NCBI RefSeq assembly: GCF_049116215.1
Contig: NZ_JAGDZB010000001.1
Location: 310,001 to 374,000 of the forward strand
DNA: 64,000 nt
Direction: 5' to 3'
From: Shimia sp049116215
Lineage (GTDB): Bacteria; Pseudomonadota; Alphaproteobacteria; Rhodobacterales; Rhodobacteraceae
Below, piece by piece: positions 17,499 through 25,739 of the stretch (position 1 is the stretch's first letter; each line of letters begins with the position of its first letter). Below the pieces are notes generated by a model. The model did not search any database. It was not told the origin of the DNA and saw only the letters and a program-made list of their open reading frames with translations. A program made the translations under genes and the position numbers.

Positions 17499-18139
17499 TG
17501 CATAAAGTCCTCTCCAGCGCCGCCACGCAGCGCAAATTCCAATAGCGTGACAAGGGTTTCCCGACGTGTGGACAAAGACGGCGCCTCCAGCAAGGCCTGT
17601 TTGTCTTCCGCCGTAAACTCCAACAACATCGACAGCGAATTGATCAACAATTCGTCGTCTGCGTCTTTGAGCGTTTCCCAATCCGTTGACAGGTCAAGGT
17701 GCTCAAAAAATCGCTTCAGCAGATCCATAAAAGCCGGGCGTTGAAAGCCCGCGTCCTGTTCGGTGGGGCCAAGGTCATGGGCAAAGCCGTCCCAACTGAC
17801 CTGACACCGACGATAGGGTGTGAAACCCTCCACCTCTTGCTGAACCCGGAATCGGGACACCCCGGTTAACGTGATCAAATATCGATTGTCGCCGGTTTCG
17901 GAAAACTGCGTGATGCGGCCAACACAACCAATGGTGTGCAATCCCTTGGCATCGCGGCCCGGCACCTCGTTGGGTTGCACCATGCCAATCAGCCGCTCGC
18001 TGGTTTTCAGCGCATCATCCAGCATCGCCAGATAGCGTGGCTCAAAGATATGCAGCGGCAAGCGAGACCGGGGCAACAACAGCGCCCCGGGCAAGGGAAA
18101 CACAGACAATGTGTCCGGTAAGTCAGCGGCTTTGATCAT
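17495..18139 (-). CDS. LON substrate-binding-domain protein
   Basis: A 214-residue protein consisting of the N-terminal LON domain only (LSVFPLPGALLLPRSRLPLHIFEPRYLAMLDDAL, shown here only as hallmark: FPLPG and LHIFEPRY). It has no AAA or protease part. Such stand-alone LON proteins are common in alphaproteobacteria next to a CnoX-like thioredoxin; a role in protein quality control is assumed, not shown. Downstream it overlaps the Trm112-like gene by 4 bp, and it follows the thioredoxin-like gene by 40 bp in the same direction. Confidence 0.8.
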   Translation of the reverse strand: MIKAADLPDTLSVFPLPGALLLPRSRLPLHIFEPRYLAMLDDALKTSERLIGMVQPNEVPGRDAKGLHTIGCVGRITQFSETGDNRYLITLTGVSRFRVQQEVEGFTPYRRCQVSWDGFAHDLGPTEQDAGFQRPAFMDLLKRFFEHLDLSTDWETLKDADDELLINSLSMLLEFTAEDKQALLEAPSLSTRRETLVTLLEFALRGGAGEDFMQ

Positions 18140-18179
18140 GCCAAAAGCCTACTCTGGATTGCCCAATCCGCAAAGCGGA

Positions 18180-19109
18180 TCAGACAAAGATCATCGAGCT
18201 GAGCTTGCGACGGCCGTTCAGAACCACCGGATCATTAGGCTTAAGCGCCTCAAAGATGGTGAAGAGCTGCGCTTTGGCCGCACCGTCGTTCCATTCACGA
18301 TCCCGGCGGAACAGTTCCAGAAGCTCATTCACGGCGTCCTCGACCTGGTCCGCGCCATGTAGTGCCTGCGCCAGGTCCAGGCGCGCCTGATGGTTGTCCG
18401 GATCGGCGTCCACAGCGGCGCGCAGCTCGGCCACGGGACCGGCATTCTCCGCCTGGCGGGCCAGTTCAATTTGTGCGCGTACAGCTTCAATTTCCGCTGC
18501 CGCAGAAATGGCCTCTGGCACGCCGTTGATCACCGATTCGGCTTCATCCACCTGTTCCAAAGCCAGATAGGAGCGCGCCAGACCGGCAAAGGCTTCGGCA
18601 TTTTCAGGATCTTGCTCAGCAATCGCTGCAAAAGTCTCCGCAGCGGATTCCGCGTCGCCTTCGGTCAGCATTTCTTCAGCCGCCACCAAGGCATCCGCCA
18701 GGCCACCATCCGGCACTTCGCCGCCAGCAGCTTCAATCACGCGGGCCACAAAGGCGTCAATTTCACTGCCTGGCAATGCGCCTTGGAAGCCATCCACCGG
18801 CTGGCCTTGCCAGAAGGCATAAACCGTTGGGATCGACTGCACGCGCATTTGGCCGGCAATGCCCTGATTTTCGTCGACGTTGATCTTGGCCATTTTCACA
18901 GCACCGCCAGCGGCTGTCACGGCCGCCTCAAGCGCAGGGCCGAGGGTTTTGCACGGGCCACACCAAGGCGCCCAGAAATCCACAATCACCGGCACGGTCA
19001 TGGAGGCATCCACAACCTCCGCCATAAAGGTGGCCTCTGGCACGTCTTTGATCAAATCGCCTGTTGCGGGCGCAGCTGGGGCGCCTCCGCCAAGAATATC
19101 CATCATCAT
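18180..19109 (-). CDS. Thioredoxin-TPR chaperone-like protein (CnoX/YbbN family)
   Basis: A 309-residue cytoplasmic protein. Residues 20-125 are a thioredoxin domain with an intact WCGPC site (Cys50, Cys53) and the cis-proline in SIPTVYAF. Residues 135-309 are alanine-rich TPR-like helices (AESAAETFAAIAEQDPENAEAF). This is the architecture of CnoX, a holdase that protects proteins during oxidative stress; the E. coli protein has SXXC rather than CXXC, so this one is likely redox-active like the Caulobacter form. It heads the cnoX-LON-Trm112 run. Confidence 0.8.
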   Translation of the reverse strand: MMMDILGGGAPAAPATGDLIKDVPEATFMAEVVDASMTVPVIVDFWAPWCGPCKTLGPALEAAVTAAGGAVKMAKINVDENQGIAGQMRVQSIPTVYAFWQGQPVDGFQGALPGSEIDAFVARVIEAAGGEVPDGGLADALVAAEEMLTEGDAESAAETFAAIAEQDPENAEAFAGLARSYLALEQVDEAESVINGVPEAISAAAEIEAVRAQIELARQAENAGPVAELRAAVDADPDNHQARLDLAQALHGADQVEDAVNELLELFRRDREWNDGAAKAQLFTIFEALKPNDPVVLNGRRKLSSMIFV

Positions 19110-19181
19110 TGTTCTCCGTCTGGAACTTGCCCCCTATATGGAGGGGAGCGGGACAGAAACCAAGAGAGGAGTTGGCCAGAC

Positions 19182-19700
19182 ATGGCAGCAAAATGGGACA
19201 TATTTGCCCTTTCAGAGCGCATGATGGCCATGGATGAGGCCGCATGGGCGCGGCATTCAAACCCGCTCAGTGTGTATTCGCGTATGTCGATTTTGCCGTT
19301 GATGACGCTGGCGGTGTTTTCGCGGGTCTGGCTTGGCTGGGGGGCGCTGCTGCCCACTGGTCTGGTGATTATGTGGACCTGGTGGAACCCGCGCGCTTTT
19401 GCCCTGCCAAGCACCACCAACAGCTGGGCCGCCCATGGCACCTTTGGCGAGCGGGTGTTTCTCAACCGCAAAGTGCTTCCAATTCCGTCCCATCATACAC
19501 GGTGGGCCATAGCGCTTGGCGTGGTTTCCGGCGTTGGCATGGTGCCTTGGGTCTGGGGGCTTTGGCAGATTGATCTTGGTATGACGCTGTTTGGCCTGAG
19601 CCTGATGATTGGTGGCAAACTGTGGTTTGTGGACCGGATGGTCTGGCTCTACCAAGACATGAAAGACGCCCACCCCGACTACGCGGCGTGGGCGCGGTAA
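19182..19700 (+). CDS. DUF6653-type membrane protein
   Basis: A 172-residue protein with three or four hydrophobic segments (LMTLAVFSRVWLGWGALLP, LVIMWTWWNPRAF, AIALGVVSGVGMVPWVWGLW, MTLFGLSLMIGGKLW). The N-terminal MDEAAWARHSNPLSVYSR and the closing WFVDRMVWLYQDM are, as far as I recall, hallmarks of the DUF6653 family. No function is known. GAGAGGAG lies upstream of ATG 19182. The longer open frame upstream is antisense to the thioredoxin gene. Convergent with the exonuclease gene, 6 bp apart. Confidence 0.7.
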   Translation: MAAKWDIFALSERMMAMDEAAWARHSNPLSVYSRMSILPLMTLAVFSRVWLGWGALLPTGLVIMWTWWNPRAFALPSTTNSWAAHGTFGERVFLNRKVLPIPSHHTRWAIALGVVSGVGMVPWVWGLWQIDLGMTLFGLSLMIGGKLWFVDRMVWLYQDMKDAHPDYAAWAR

Positions 19701-19706
19701 TCTGTC

Positions 19707-20495
19707 TTACAGATCAAAAGTTGCAAACACCGGCGCGTGATCCGACGGCTTTTCCCAGCCACGAGCGTCGCGCAACACACGGCTGGAATGGCCGGCGTTG
19801 GAGATGTCACCGGTGGCCCAGACATGATCTAGGCGGCGGCCTTTGTCCGCCGCATCCCAATCGCGGGCGCGATAGGACCACCAGCTGTAGAGATTGCCCT
19901 CAGGGATGTCCTGACGGGTGATGTCGACCCAGCCGCCAGCCTCCTGGGTTTCGGCCAGCTTCTCGACTTCGATCGGCGTGTGGCTGACCACTTTCAGAAG
20001 TTTCTTGTGGTCCCAAACGTCATCTTCGCGCGGCGCAATGTTGAGATCGCCCACGAGGATTGATTTTTTGACCTGCTCTTTGCGGAACCAATCCCGCATT
20101 TCGGCTAGGTAATCGAGCTTTTGGCCAAATTTCTCGTTCTTTTCGCGGTCCGGCACGTCGCCACCGGCGGGGACATAGAAGTTGTGCACCGTGACACCGT
20201 TTTCCAGCGTGCCCGCGATATGGCGGGCATGACCGAGATCCGCGAAGTCTTCGCTGCCCGCTTCGACCATTGGAATTTTGGAGAAGATCGCCACGCCGTT
20301 GTAACCCTTTTGGCCCCGCGCCACCATGTGGGTGTAACCCAGTTCAGCGAATGCCTCGGTTGGGATTTTGTCCACCGGGCTTTTGCATTCCTGCAGGCAC
20401 AACACGTCCGGCGCCTCCTCTTGCATGAGCTTGAGCACAATTGGCTCGCGCAGGCGCACCGAGTTGATGTTCCAGGTGGCAAGGGTGAAAGACAT
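19707..20495 (-). CDS. xthA: Exodeoxyribonuclease III / AP endonuclease
   Basis: A 262-residue enzyme of the ExoIII (EEP) family, which cuts at abasic sites in base-excision repair. The hallmarks are ATWNINSVRLR at the start, LCLQECKSP (metal-binding Glu), GDLNIAPREDDVWD (catalytic Asp/Asn), RLDHVWAT and the final SDHAPVFATF catalytic histidine. The length is usual for the family. It reads away from the downstream hypothetical gene across a 148-bp region with two short hairpins. Confidence 0.9.
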   Translation of the reverse strand: MSFTLATWNINSVRLREPIVLKLMQEEAPDVLCLQECKSPVDKIPTEAFAELGYTHMVARGQKGYNGVAIFSKIPMVEAGSEDFADLGHARHIAGTLENGVTVHNFYVPAGGDVPDREKNEKFGQKLDYLAEMRDWFRKEQVKKSILVGDLNIAPREDDVWDHKKLLKVVSHTPIEVEKLAETQEAGGWVDITRQDIPEGNLYSWWSYRARDWDAADKGRRLDHVWATGDISNAGHSSRVLRDARGWEKPSDHAPVFATFDL

Positions 20496-20643
20496 ATGTC
20501 ATCCTCTTGTTACACGGTTTTAGGGCGACAGGATTCTTGTCGATCCCCAGTCAGCCTCACATCAAAACACTGATTGGCTGACATAAACAATGCCCATTTG
20601 AAACCCGCCACGAGTAAAATAAGTTTTTTAAAAGGTGAATTCC

Positions 20644-21354
20644 GTGCCCGATACACCGCATGATATCACGCCACAGAGGCCTCCTCAAAAACCAAAGCCC
20701 CCCCGCTTGGCAAAGCTGACGCACTTCCTGTCGAAAATCCGCAACCTAACACAAGAGAACCCCTGGCTGTCGCTGACCACCAGCCTGGCATTTTTTGTGT
20801 TGGGCTGGGGCGCCACACTGGGGTTGGACCTCGTGCGCGATAAAATTTGGCCAGATTCATATCAGATCGAAGCGCAGGAATTGCGCGAAGAAATTAATGC
20901 TCGCACCACTACAATTGAAGCCTATCTGAATAAACTGGATCCCGCCGACACCGCCGCATTTGAAGACACCGCGCAGGCCATTTTGAACGAGTTGGAGGCG
21001 TTGAAACCCTCCGTTTCTCAATTTGCCCACCAAGCGGATCAGTTCGCCCCCAAACTCGCTGACGTAAAAACTCGGGAGTTGAGAAATTTGGGTGTCAGTG
21101 CGCAGGCGGATTTCATCCTGCCGTTTGAAGGTGGCGTGACGCTGTGTGACAGCCGTTTCAGCTTCGCCCTGACCCGCTCCAACATATCTGGACATGTGTA
21201 TCTGACACTGTCCAAGGATGGTGAGCAGAACGGGGCTAATAAAATCGCAGGACAGACCTTACGCTTAGATGTTGCGGACCGCTGGGTAAGCGTGAGCTAT
21301 CTTGGCCCAGCCGCCGATGGCGCGTTGTCGCGTTTCAACTTCTCCTGCGGATAG
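20644..21354 (+). CDS. Single-span membrane protein with periplasmic helical domain, unknown function
   Basis: A 236-residue protein I do not recognise. It has a proline-rich N-terminus (QRPPQKPKPPR), a basic segment, one transmembrane helix near residues 43-62 (LAFFVLGWGATLGL), then a helical, likely coiled-coil stretch (residues 75-135) and a C-terminal beta-rich domain with two cysteines (VTLCDSRFSF and NFSCG). The GTG at 20644 is preferred to a GTG at 20635 because AAAGGTG at 20631-20637 is 6 nt from it, whereas the earlier codon lies inside that site. No partner gene is obvious. Confidence 0.6.
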   Translation: MPDTPHDITPQRPPQKPKPPRLAKLTHFLSKIRNLTQENPWLSLTTSLAFFVLGWGATLGLDLVRDKIWPDSYQIEAQELREEINARTTTIEAYLNKLDPADTAAFEDTAQAILNELEALKPSVSQFAHQADQFAPKLADVKTRELRNLGVSAQADFILPFEGGVTLCDSRFSFALTRSNISGHVYLTLSKDGEQNGANKIAGQTLRLDVADRWVSVSYLGPAADGALSRFNFSCG

Positions 21355-21378
21355 GTCCTCAGGTCCCCCCCTCAACAC

Positions 21379-21407
21379 AAAAAAGGGCCCGAGCCGAAGC
21401 CCGGGCC
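21379..21407 (-). terminator. Intrinsic terminator of the candidate small RNA
   Basis: GGCCCG (21386-21391) pairs with CGGGCC (21402-21407), extended by an inner GC pair. On the minus strand the stem is followed directly by six T residues (21384-21379). This is a textbook rho-independent terminator for a leftward transcript. Confidence 0.8.
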
Positions 21408-21457
21408 AGTCCAACAGGGAGGTTCATGTCATAACCCGGACATGCGCGGGAACTCTT
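21379..21457 (-). ncRNA. Candidate FNR-controlled small RNA with anti-SD motif
   Basis: No open reading frame fits this 79-nt minus-strand segment, yet it is built like a trans-acting small RNA. A 5' hairpin (CATGTC / GACATG, forward positions 21425-21430 and 21439-21444, 8-nt loop) is followed by a single-stranded stretch with CCTCCC (forward 21417-21422) and then the strong terminator at 21379-21407. CCUCC-rich loops are a common seed in alphaproteobacterial small RNAs that pair with ribosome sites. The 5' end at about 21457 is inferred from the FNR-type box centred 41-42 bp upstream. It lies between two convergent genes, so it is not a leader of a coding gene. Confidence 0.55.
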
Positions 21458-21491
21458 AGGTCTTTGTAAAAGATGTGTCACAAATATTTCT

Positions 21492-21505
21492 TTGATCCAC
21501 ATCAA
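21492..21505 (-). promoter_or_regulatory. Perfect FNR/FnrL-type box
   Basis: TTGATCCACATCAA is an exact TTGAT-N4-ATCAA palindrome, the site bound by FNR/FnrL-type oxygen sensors. Its centre (21498.5) is 41.5 bp upstream of the inferred start of the candidate small RNA, which is the spacing of class II FNR-activated promoters. It lies in the 3' region past the response regulator stop, where no coding gene in this window needs it. Confidence 0.7.
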
Positions 21506-21565
21506 CGTAACATATTTAGTATCTCCGCGCCGTTTCCAAAGGGCGGCACGGAGAAATCGGCAAGA

Positions 21566-22252
21566 TTATGCCACCAGGCGGTAGCCACCGCTCTCGGTGA
21601 TCAACAGGCGGGCGTTGGAGGGATCAGGCTCGATCTTCTGACGCAGGCGATAGATGTGAGTCTCCAGCGTGTGGGTGGTGACACCGGCGTTGTACCCCCA
21701 GACCTCGTGGAGCAACACATCCCGTGCCACAACACCTTCGGTGGCACGATAGAGAAACTTCAGGATGTTTGTCTCTTTTTCGGTCAGCCGAACCTTGCTC
21801 TCATCTTCGCGGATCAACAGCTTCATGGAGGGCTTGAATGTATATGGCCCAAGCTGGAAAACCGCGTCTTCAGACTGCTCGTGCTGGCGTAGTTGCGCGC
21901 GAATCCGCGCAAGCAGGACGGGAAACTTAAAAGGCTTGGTCACATAGTCGTTGGCGCCCGAATCAAGCCCCAGAATCGTATCCGCGTCGCTGTCATGGCC
22001 GGTCAGCATCAGGATTGGGCTTTTCACGCCCTGCTTGCGCATCAGGCGGCAAAGCTCGCGCCCATCTGTGTCCGGCAAGCCCACATCGAGGATGATGATG
22101 TCATAAAGACCTTCTTTCACGCGGCCCATGGCCTCGGCACCGTTGCCAGCCTCAAACACGTCGAAATCCTCGGTCATCACAAGCTGCTCAGAAAGCGCCT
22201 CGCGCAGATCTTCGTCGTCATCTACCAGCAGGATCTTTTTCAACTGTGCCAT
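21566..22252 (-). CDS. OmpR-family response regulator
   Basis: A 228-residue two-component regulator. Residues 1-120 are a receiver domain with the acidic pocket DDDED, the phospho-acceptor Asp56 in IIILDVGLPD, the conserved Thr in MLTGHD and Lys in TKPFKF. Residues 130-228 are a winged-helix DNA-binding domain (RLTEKETNILKFLYRA, HTLETHIYRLRQKIEPD). No histidine kinase is adjacent, so its partner is encoded elsewhere. The FNR-type box and small-RNA-like locus lie just downstream; the gene reads away from ribA. Specific regulon unknown. Confidence 0.85.
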   Translation of the reverse strand: MAQLKKILLVDDDEDLREALSEQLVMTEDFDVFEAGNGAEAMGRVKEGLYDIIILDVGLPDTDGRELCRLMRKQGVKSPILMLTGHDSDADTILGLDSGANDYVTKPFKFPVLLARIRAQLRQHEQSEDAVFQLGPYTFKPSMKLLIREDESKVRLTEKETNILKFLYRATEGVVARDVLLHEVWGYNAGVTTHTLETHIYRLRQKIEPDPSNARLLITESGGYRLVA

Positions 22253-22415
22253 GTGCGTCTCTCCGTTATGCGTTGCTTGGTAGCCATGTGAGGTGAGTTC
22301 ACGATCAGAACAAGAATTGCTGCAATCTGCTCACGCCCTCGTGTTTCAACACCACCAAATGTTTCATATTGCTGCAGAAGAGGCTACATGGGGTTGGCTG
22401 AAGACAGAGGTTCCA

Positions 22416-23507
22416 ATGAGTTTTGCCCCCGACATTATTGAGCGACTGGCCCGTGCGCGGGCGGATCTGCGCATGGGTGTGCCAATTGTGCTCACGGGTG
22501 ACGGCGCGCCTTTGTTGGTGCTGGCTGCAGAAACACTGACCGCGGAGCGGTTGGCGGATGTGCGGGCCCTTGGGGCCACGCCCGACCTTACCCTGACCGC
22601 GCGACGCGCAGAGACACTGAAGGCGCGGGCTTATGATGGTGATCTCGCCAGGGTGGCGCTGCCTGCAGAGGCTGATCTGCGGTGGATCAAAGGCATTGTC
22701 AGCCCGGAAGATGATTTGAACACGCCGATGAAAGGGCCTTTGGCCACAGCGCGCACGGGAAATGCGGATTTGCATCGCGCGGCGGTGAAGCTGGTTAAGT
22801 CAGCGCAGTTGCTGCCCGCCGCATTGACGTTGGAGCTGTTTGAAGCCGGCAGCTTTGCACTTGAGCATGGGCTGACAGTGATCCCGTCTTCGCTGGCGGC
22901 GCCTCATCTGGCCGCGACCAGCCCTCTGCATCCGGTGGTGCATGCACGTTTACCGATGTCAGCTGCGGAAGCAGGCCGGCTGCACATTTTTCGGCCAGAG
23001 GACGGCGGGGCGGAGCATTATGCCATTGAAATTGGCCGTCCGGATCGCGAGGCACCGGTTTTGGCGCGATTGCATTCGGCCTGTTTTACCGGCGATGTGC
23101 TGGGCAGTCTGAAATGTGATTGCGGGCCGCAGTTACACGCCGCCCTGGGCTTTATGGGCGCGGAAGGCAGCGGTGTGTTGCTGTACCTCAACCAAGAAGG
23201 GCGCGGCATTGGCCTGGCCAACAAAATGCGGGCGTATTCGCTGCAAGATCAGGGGTTTGACACGGTTGAAGCCAACCACCGTTTGGGCTTTGAAGACGAC
23301 GAGCGCGATTTCCGGATTGGGGCAAAGATCCTTCAAGAGATGGGATTTTCCTCCGTGCGGCTGCTGACCAACAACCCCCGCAAGATTGCGATGATGGAAA
23401 AAGCCGGCGTGGCCGTGACAGAGCGGGTGGCGCTGAAGGTGGGCGAGAACGCCCACAATCAGGCCTATTTGGCCACCAAAGCGCAGAAGTCGGGACACAT
23501 GCTGTGA
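22416..23507 (+). CDS. ribA: GTP cyclohydrolase II with N-terminal extension
   Basis: A 363-residue protein. The C-terminal half (about residues 180-363) is GTP cyclohydrolase II, first step of riboflavin synthesis, with the zinc cysteines in SACFTGDVLGSLKCDCG (C-x10-C-x-C), the nucleophile region GVLLYLNQEGRGIGL, and LLTNNPRKI. The N-terminal 170 residues (IIERLARARADLRMGVPIVL) look like a diverged DHBP synthase-type domain lacking its obvious motifs. ATG 22416 has AGAGG 5 nt upstream. Its stop overlaps the next start (GTGA), so the L,D-transpeptidase-like gene is coupled to it. Confidence 0.85.
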   Translation: MSFAPDIIERLARARADLRMGVPIVLTGDGAPLLVLAAETLTAERLADVRALGATPDLTLTARRAETLKARAYDGDLARVALPAEADLRWIKGIVSPEDDLNTPMKGPLATARTGNADLHRAAVKLVKSAQLLPAALTLELFEAGSFALEHGLTVIPSSLAAPHLAATSPLHPVVHARLPMSAAEAGRLHIFRPEDGGAEHYAIEIGRPDREAPVLARLHSACFTGDVLGSLKCDCGPQLHAALGFMGAEGSGVLLYLNQEGRGIGLANKMRAYSLQDQGFDTVEANHRLGFEDDERDFRIGAKILQEMGFSSVRLLTNNPRKIAMMEKAGVAVTERVALKVGENAHNQAYLATKAQKSGHML

Positions 23508-23998
23508 CGCCCAATGATCTGGTTCTGACTCCACGCGGGGTGCGCTTTAGGGGACGGCATTTCCCATGCAGCATTGGCAAAGGGGGTATCCGGCAGGACA
23601 AACGTGAGGGCGATGGCGCAACACCAGTGGACGTGCATCAGATTACCGGCCTGCTCTATCGCGCGGACCGGGTGGCGATGCCTGCGCCTTGGGCGACGGC
23701 CATTGGCAAAGATGATCTGTGGTCGGATGCCAGCGAGGATCCGGATTACAATCAGCTGGTGCGCGCGCCATATGGTCCGAGCCATGAAAAACTGCGACGG
23801 GCGGATCCGCTGTATGATGTGATCCTGCTCACCGATTGGAATTGGCCGCTGGCGCAGCCTGGTCGCGGGTCGGCAATTTTTCTGCATCAATGGCGGCGGC
23901 CGGGCTATCCGACCGAGGGATGCATCGCCTTCGCCCGCCCGCATATGCACTGGATCGCCCGTCATGCCCGCCCCGGCACGCGGATCATCGTGCCTTAG
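23504..23998 (+). CDS. L,D-transpeptidase (YkuD-like) catalytic-domain protein
   Basis: A 164-residue protein resembling the YkuD domain of L,D-transpeptidases, which cross-link or remodel peptidoglycan. The signature is IFLHQWRRPGYPTEGCIAF, with the catalytic cysteine in EGCIAF and histidine in FLHQW. There is no signal peptide, which is unusual for a periplasmic enzyme, although short forms like this are common in alphaproteobacteria. The GTG start gives a GTGA overlap with the ribA stop. Convergent with yggS across repeat copy C. Confidence 0.75.
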   Translation: MTPNDLVLTPRGVRFRGRHFPCSIGKGGIRQDKREGDGATPVDVHQITGLLYRADRVAMPAPWATAIGKDDLWSDASEDPDYNQLVRAPYGPSHEKLRRADPLYDVILLTDWNWPLAQPGRGSAIFLHQWRRPGYPTEGCIAFARPHMHWIARHARPGTRIIVP

Positions 23999-24013
23999 GC
24001 TTCTTCTTGCCTT

Positions 24014-24058
24014 AAATATCCCCGCCGGAGGCGTCCCTGCGTGCAAGCGAGCGCAAAG
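24014..24058 (+). repeat. Intergenic repeat, copy C (degenerate)
   Basis: AAATATCCCCGCCGGAGGCG followed by a GC-rich segment with GTGCAAGCGAGCGC. It keeps the AAATATCCC head seen in copies A, B and D but the tail has diverged. It lies between the convergent ends of the transpeptidase-like gene and yggS. Confidence 0.4.
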
Positions 24059-24060
24059 GT

Positions 24061-24711
24061 TTAGGTGTCGCGCGCGCCAAAAATCGCAGAGCCAACACGC
24101 ACGTGAGTGGCTCCCAAGGCAACGGCACGTTCATAGTCGCCGCTCATCCCCATGGACAGGCCAGTGAGTCCGTTGCGCGCCGCCAGTTTGGCAAGCAATG
24201 CAAAGTGCAACGAAGGTTCTTCGTTTGCTGGTGGGATGCACATCAATCCGACAACTGGCAAATCCAGTGCACGGCATTCGGTGACAAAACCATCGACATC
24301 CGCCAAAAGCACGCCGGATTTCTGTTCTTCTTCGCCTGTGTTGACCTGAATGAAGAGGTCGGGACATTTGCCCTCTTCCTGCGCAATGCGGGCCAGCGTG
24401 TTGGCCAGTTTTGGACGGTCAAGCGAATGAATGGCATCAAACAGGCCTAGAGCCTGACGGGCTTTGTTGGTTTGCAGGGGACCTAGCAAGTGAACTTTCG
24501 CATCCGGGTAGGTCTCGCGGAAGGTAGGCCATTTGCCAGCCGCTTCCTGCACCTGATTTTCGCCAAATAGGCGGTGGCCCTGTGTCAGGACCGCCTCCAC
24601 CACATCATCGGGTTGCCGCTTGCTAACGGCGATCAGTTTTGTGTCGCCAGAGGCACGCCCGGCGGCGGCTTCAGCTTTGGCAATGCGGCTTTGAATTTCG
24701 GAGAGCGACAT
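24061..24711 (-). CDS. YggS-family PLP homeostasis protein
   Basis: A 216-residue fold-type III PLP-binding protein of the YggS/PROSC family, which has no known catalysis but buffers pyridoxal phosphate and affects amino-acid pools. Visible hallmarks are LIAVSKRQPDD with the PLP lysine, LFGENQVQEA, HLLGPLQTNKAR, LSMGMSGDYERAVALGATHVRVGSAIFG. ATG 24711 is chosen over upstream in-frame codons because it gives the family start MSLSEIQSRI and has AGAGG 7 nt upstream. Confidence 0.9.
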   Translation of the reverse strand: MSLSEIQSRIAKAEAAAGRASGDTKLIAVSKRQPDDVVEAVLTQGHRLFGENQVQEAAGKWPTFRETYPDAKVHLLGPLQTNKARQALGLFDAIHSLDRPKLANTLARIAQEEGKCPDLFIQVNTGEEEQKSGVLLADVDGFVTECRALDLPVVGLMCIPPANEEPSLHFALLAKLAARNGLTGLSMGMSGDYERAVALGATHVRVGSAIFGARDT

Positions 24712-24757
24712 GGACAGGCCTCTTGTTGGTACTGCCCTGCAACAATCATGGTTTTGC

Positions 24758-24794
24758 ACAAAAAGAAAGGGGCAGGCTCTTGCGAGCCCGCCCC
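24758..24794 (-). terminator. Intrinsic terminator of the porin gene
   Basis: GGGGC-A-GGCTC (24769-24779), a TTGC loop, and GAGCC-C-GCCCC (24784-24794) make a 10-bp stem with one mismatch. On the minus strand it is followed by TTTCTTTTT. It sits 24 bp past the porin stop. Confidence 0.85.
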
Positions 24795-24818
24795 AAAAGA
24801 CTTGGTGTCTTTCAGCTA

Positions 24819-25739
24819 TTAGAAGCTGAAGGTCACACCAGCGTCTGCGATGGTGTTGCCACCTGGTGCTTTGGCAACGCCGGTTGCCAGAGACACACCG
24901 CCACCCAGGGAGTGGGAGTAGCCGATACCATAGGAGGTGTCGTTAGCTGCCAGACCGCCACCGGAAACGTAGCCAGTGATGGAGCCAGCTGCGGATACAG
25001 CGTATGCACCGGACAGACCGTACATGGTTTTGTTCACAGTGTCGTTGTCACCAACCAGAGCGGCGTAGGAGAAGTCACCGAAGGAACCGTCAGCACCGAT
25101 TGCCCACTGCTTGCCGGACGCTTTGTCGTCGCCGTACATGGCACCAACGCGGTGTGCACCGAAGTTGTAGCCAGCACCGATCTGCCAAGACTCGTCAGCA
25201 CCTGCGATGGTGGTGTCATTCAGAGTGTAGGATGCGTTCACAGTGAAGTCAGAGATGGTGTACAGAGCTTTGATGGTCTGCGAAGCAGCCGCGCCGTTGC
25301 CGAAGCCTTTTTTGTCAAAGCCAGTGAAGTTCGCTGCCTGGTCCAGGAAACCAGTGTAGCCAACGCCGTTACCACCCCAAGACACAACGTCGCCGGAGTC
25401 GAACACGTCGGAAACGTGACCAACGTCAACACGGAGACCGCCGGTGGATACTGCGAAGCCTGCGCCGCCTGCGCCGCCGGTTGCGCCGGCGCCGTTTACG
25501 TTGCCGCCAGAGATGCCATCGTCAGCCTGCCAACGAATACGGCCTTCGAACTTAACGCCACCGTCAGTTTCGGTCACGCCGTTTACGGTCAGACGGAAGC
25601 GGTGATCCAGAACGGTCTCTTGGGACGCGCCTTCGGTGTACACAACACCCAAACGGCCGGAGCCGGACCAGGTCAGTTCAGCGGCTGCAACGCCAGCGGT
25701 AGCAACGAGTGCAGTCGATGCGAAGAGAATCTTTTTCAT
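24819..25739 (-). CDS. Outer-membrane porin
   Basis: A 306-residue protein with a clear signal peptide (MKKILFASTALVATAGVAAA) and a mature part made of alternating amphipathic strands (LTWSGSGRLGVVY, GVKFEGRIRWQADD) ending in VTFSF with a terminal phenylalanine, the outer-membrane insertion signal. It is a Gram-negative trimeric-porin-type protein. The codon use looks more biased (many GCA, GTT, GAC repeats) than in its neighbours, as expected for a very abundant protein. GAGGGA lies 7 nt before the ATG, and a strong terminator follows. Confidence 0.85.
   Translation of the reverse strand: MKKILFASTALVATAGVAAAELTWSGSGRLGVVYTEGASQETVLDHRFRLTVNGVTETDGGVKFEGRIRWQADDGISGGNVNGAGATGGAGGAGFAVSTGGLRVDVGHVSDVFDSGDVVSWGGNGVGYTGFLDQAANFTGFDKKGFGNGAAASQTIKALYTISDFTVNASYTLNDTTIAGADESWQIGAGYNFGAHRVGAMYGDDKASGKQWAIGADGSFGDFSYAALVGDNDTVNKTMYGLSGAYAVSAAGSITGYVSGGGLAANDTSYGIGYSHSLGGGVSLATGVAKAPGGNTIADAGVTFSF

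Noticed and set aside
18390..19181. Long in-frame extension upstream of the DUF6653-type gene
   Set aside because: It runs antisense to the thioredoxin-TPR gene; the family start is at 19182.
20526..20582. Two short hairpins (CGACA/TGTCG and GTCAGCC/GGCTGAC) before xthA
   Set aside because: Short arms and long loops; could occur by chance and give no clear regulatory reading.
21360..21428. Short minus-strand frame starting MNLPVG
   Set aside because: It would have to be translated through the intrinsic terminator stem, and has no ribosome site.
21426..21434. ATG behind GGGAGG on the plus strand in the small-RNA locus
   Set aside because: It gives only Met-Ser before a stop; the GGGAGG is better read as the complement of the anti-SD CCTCCC.
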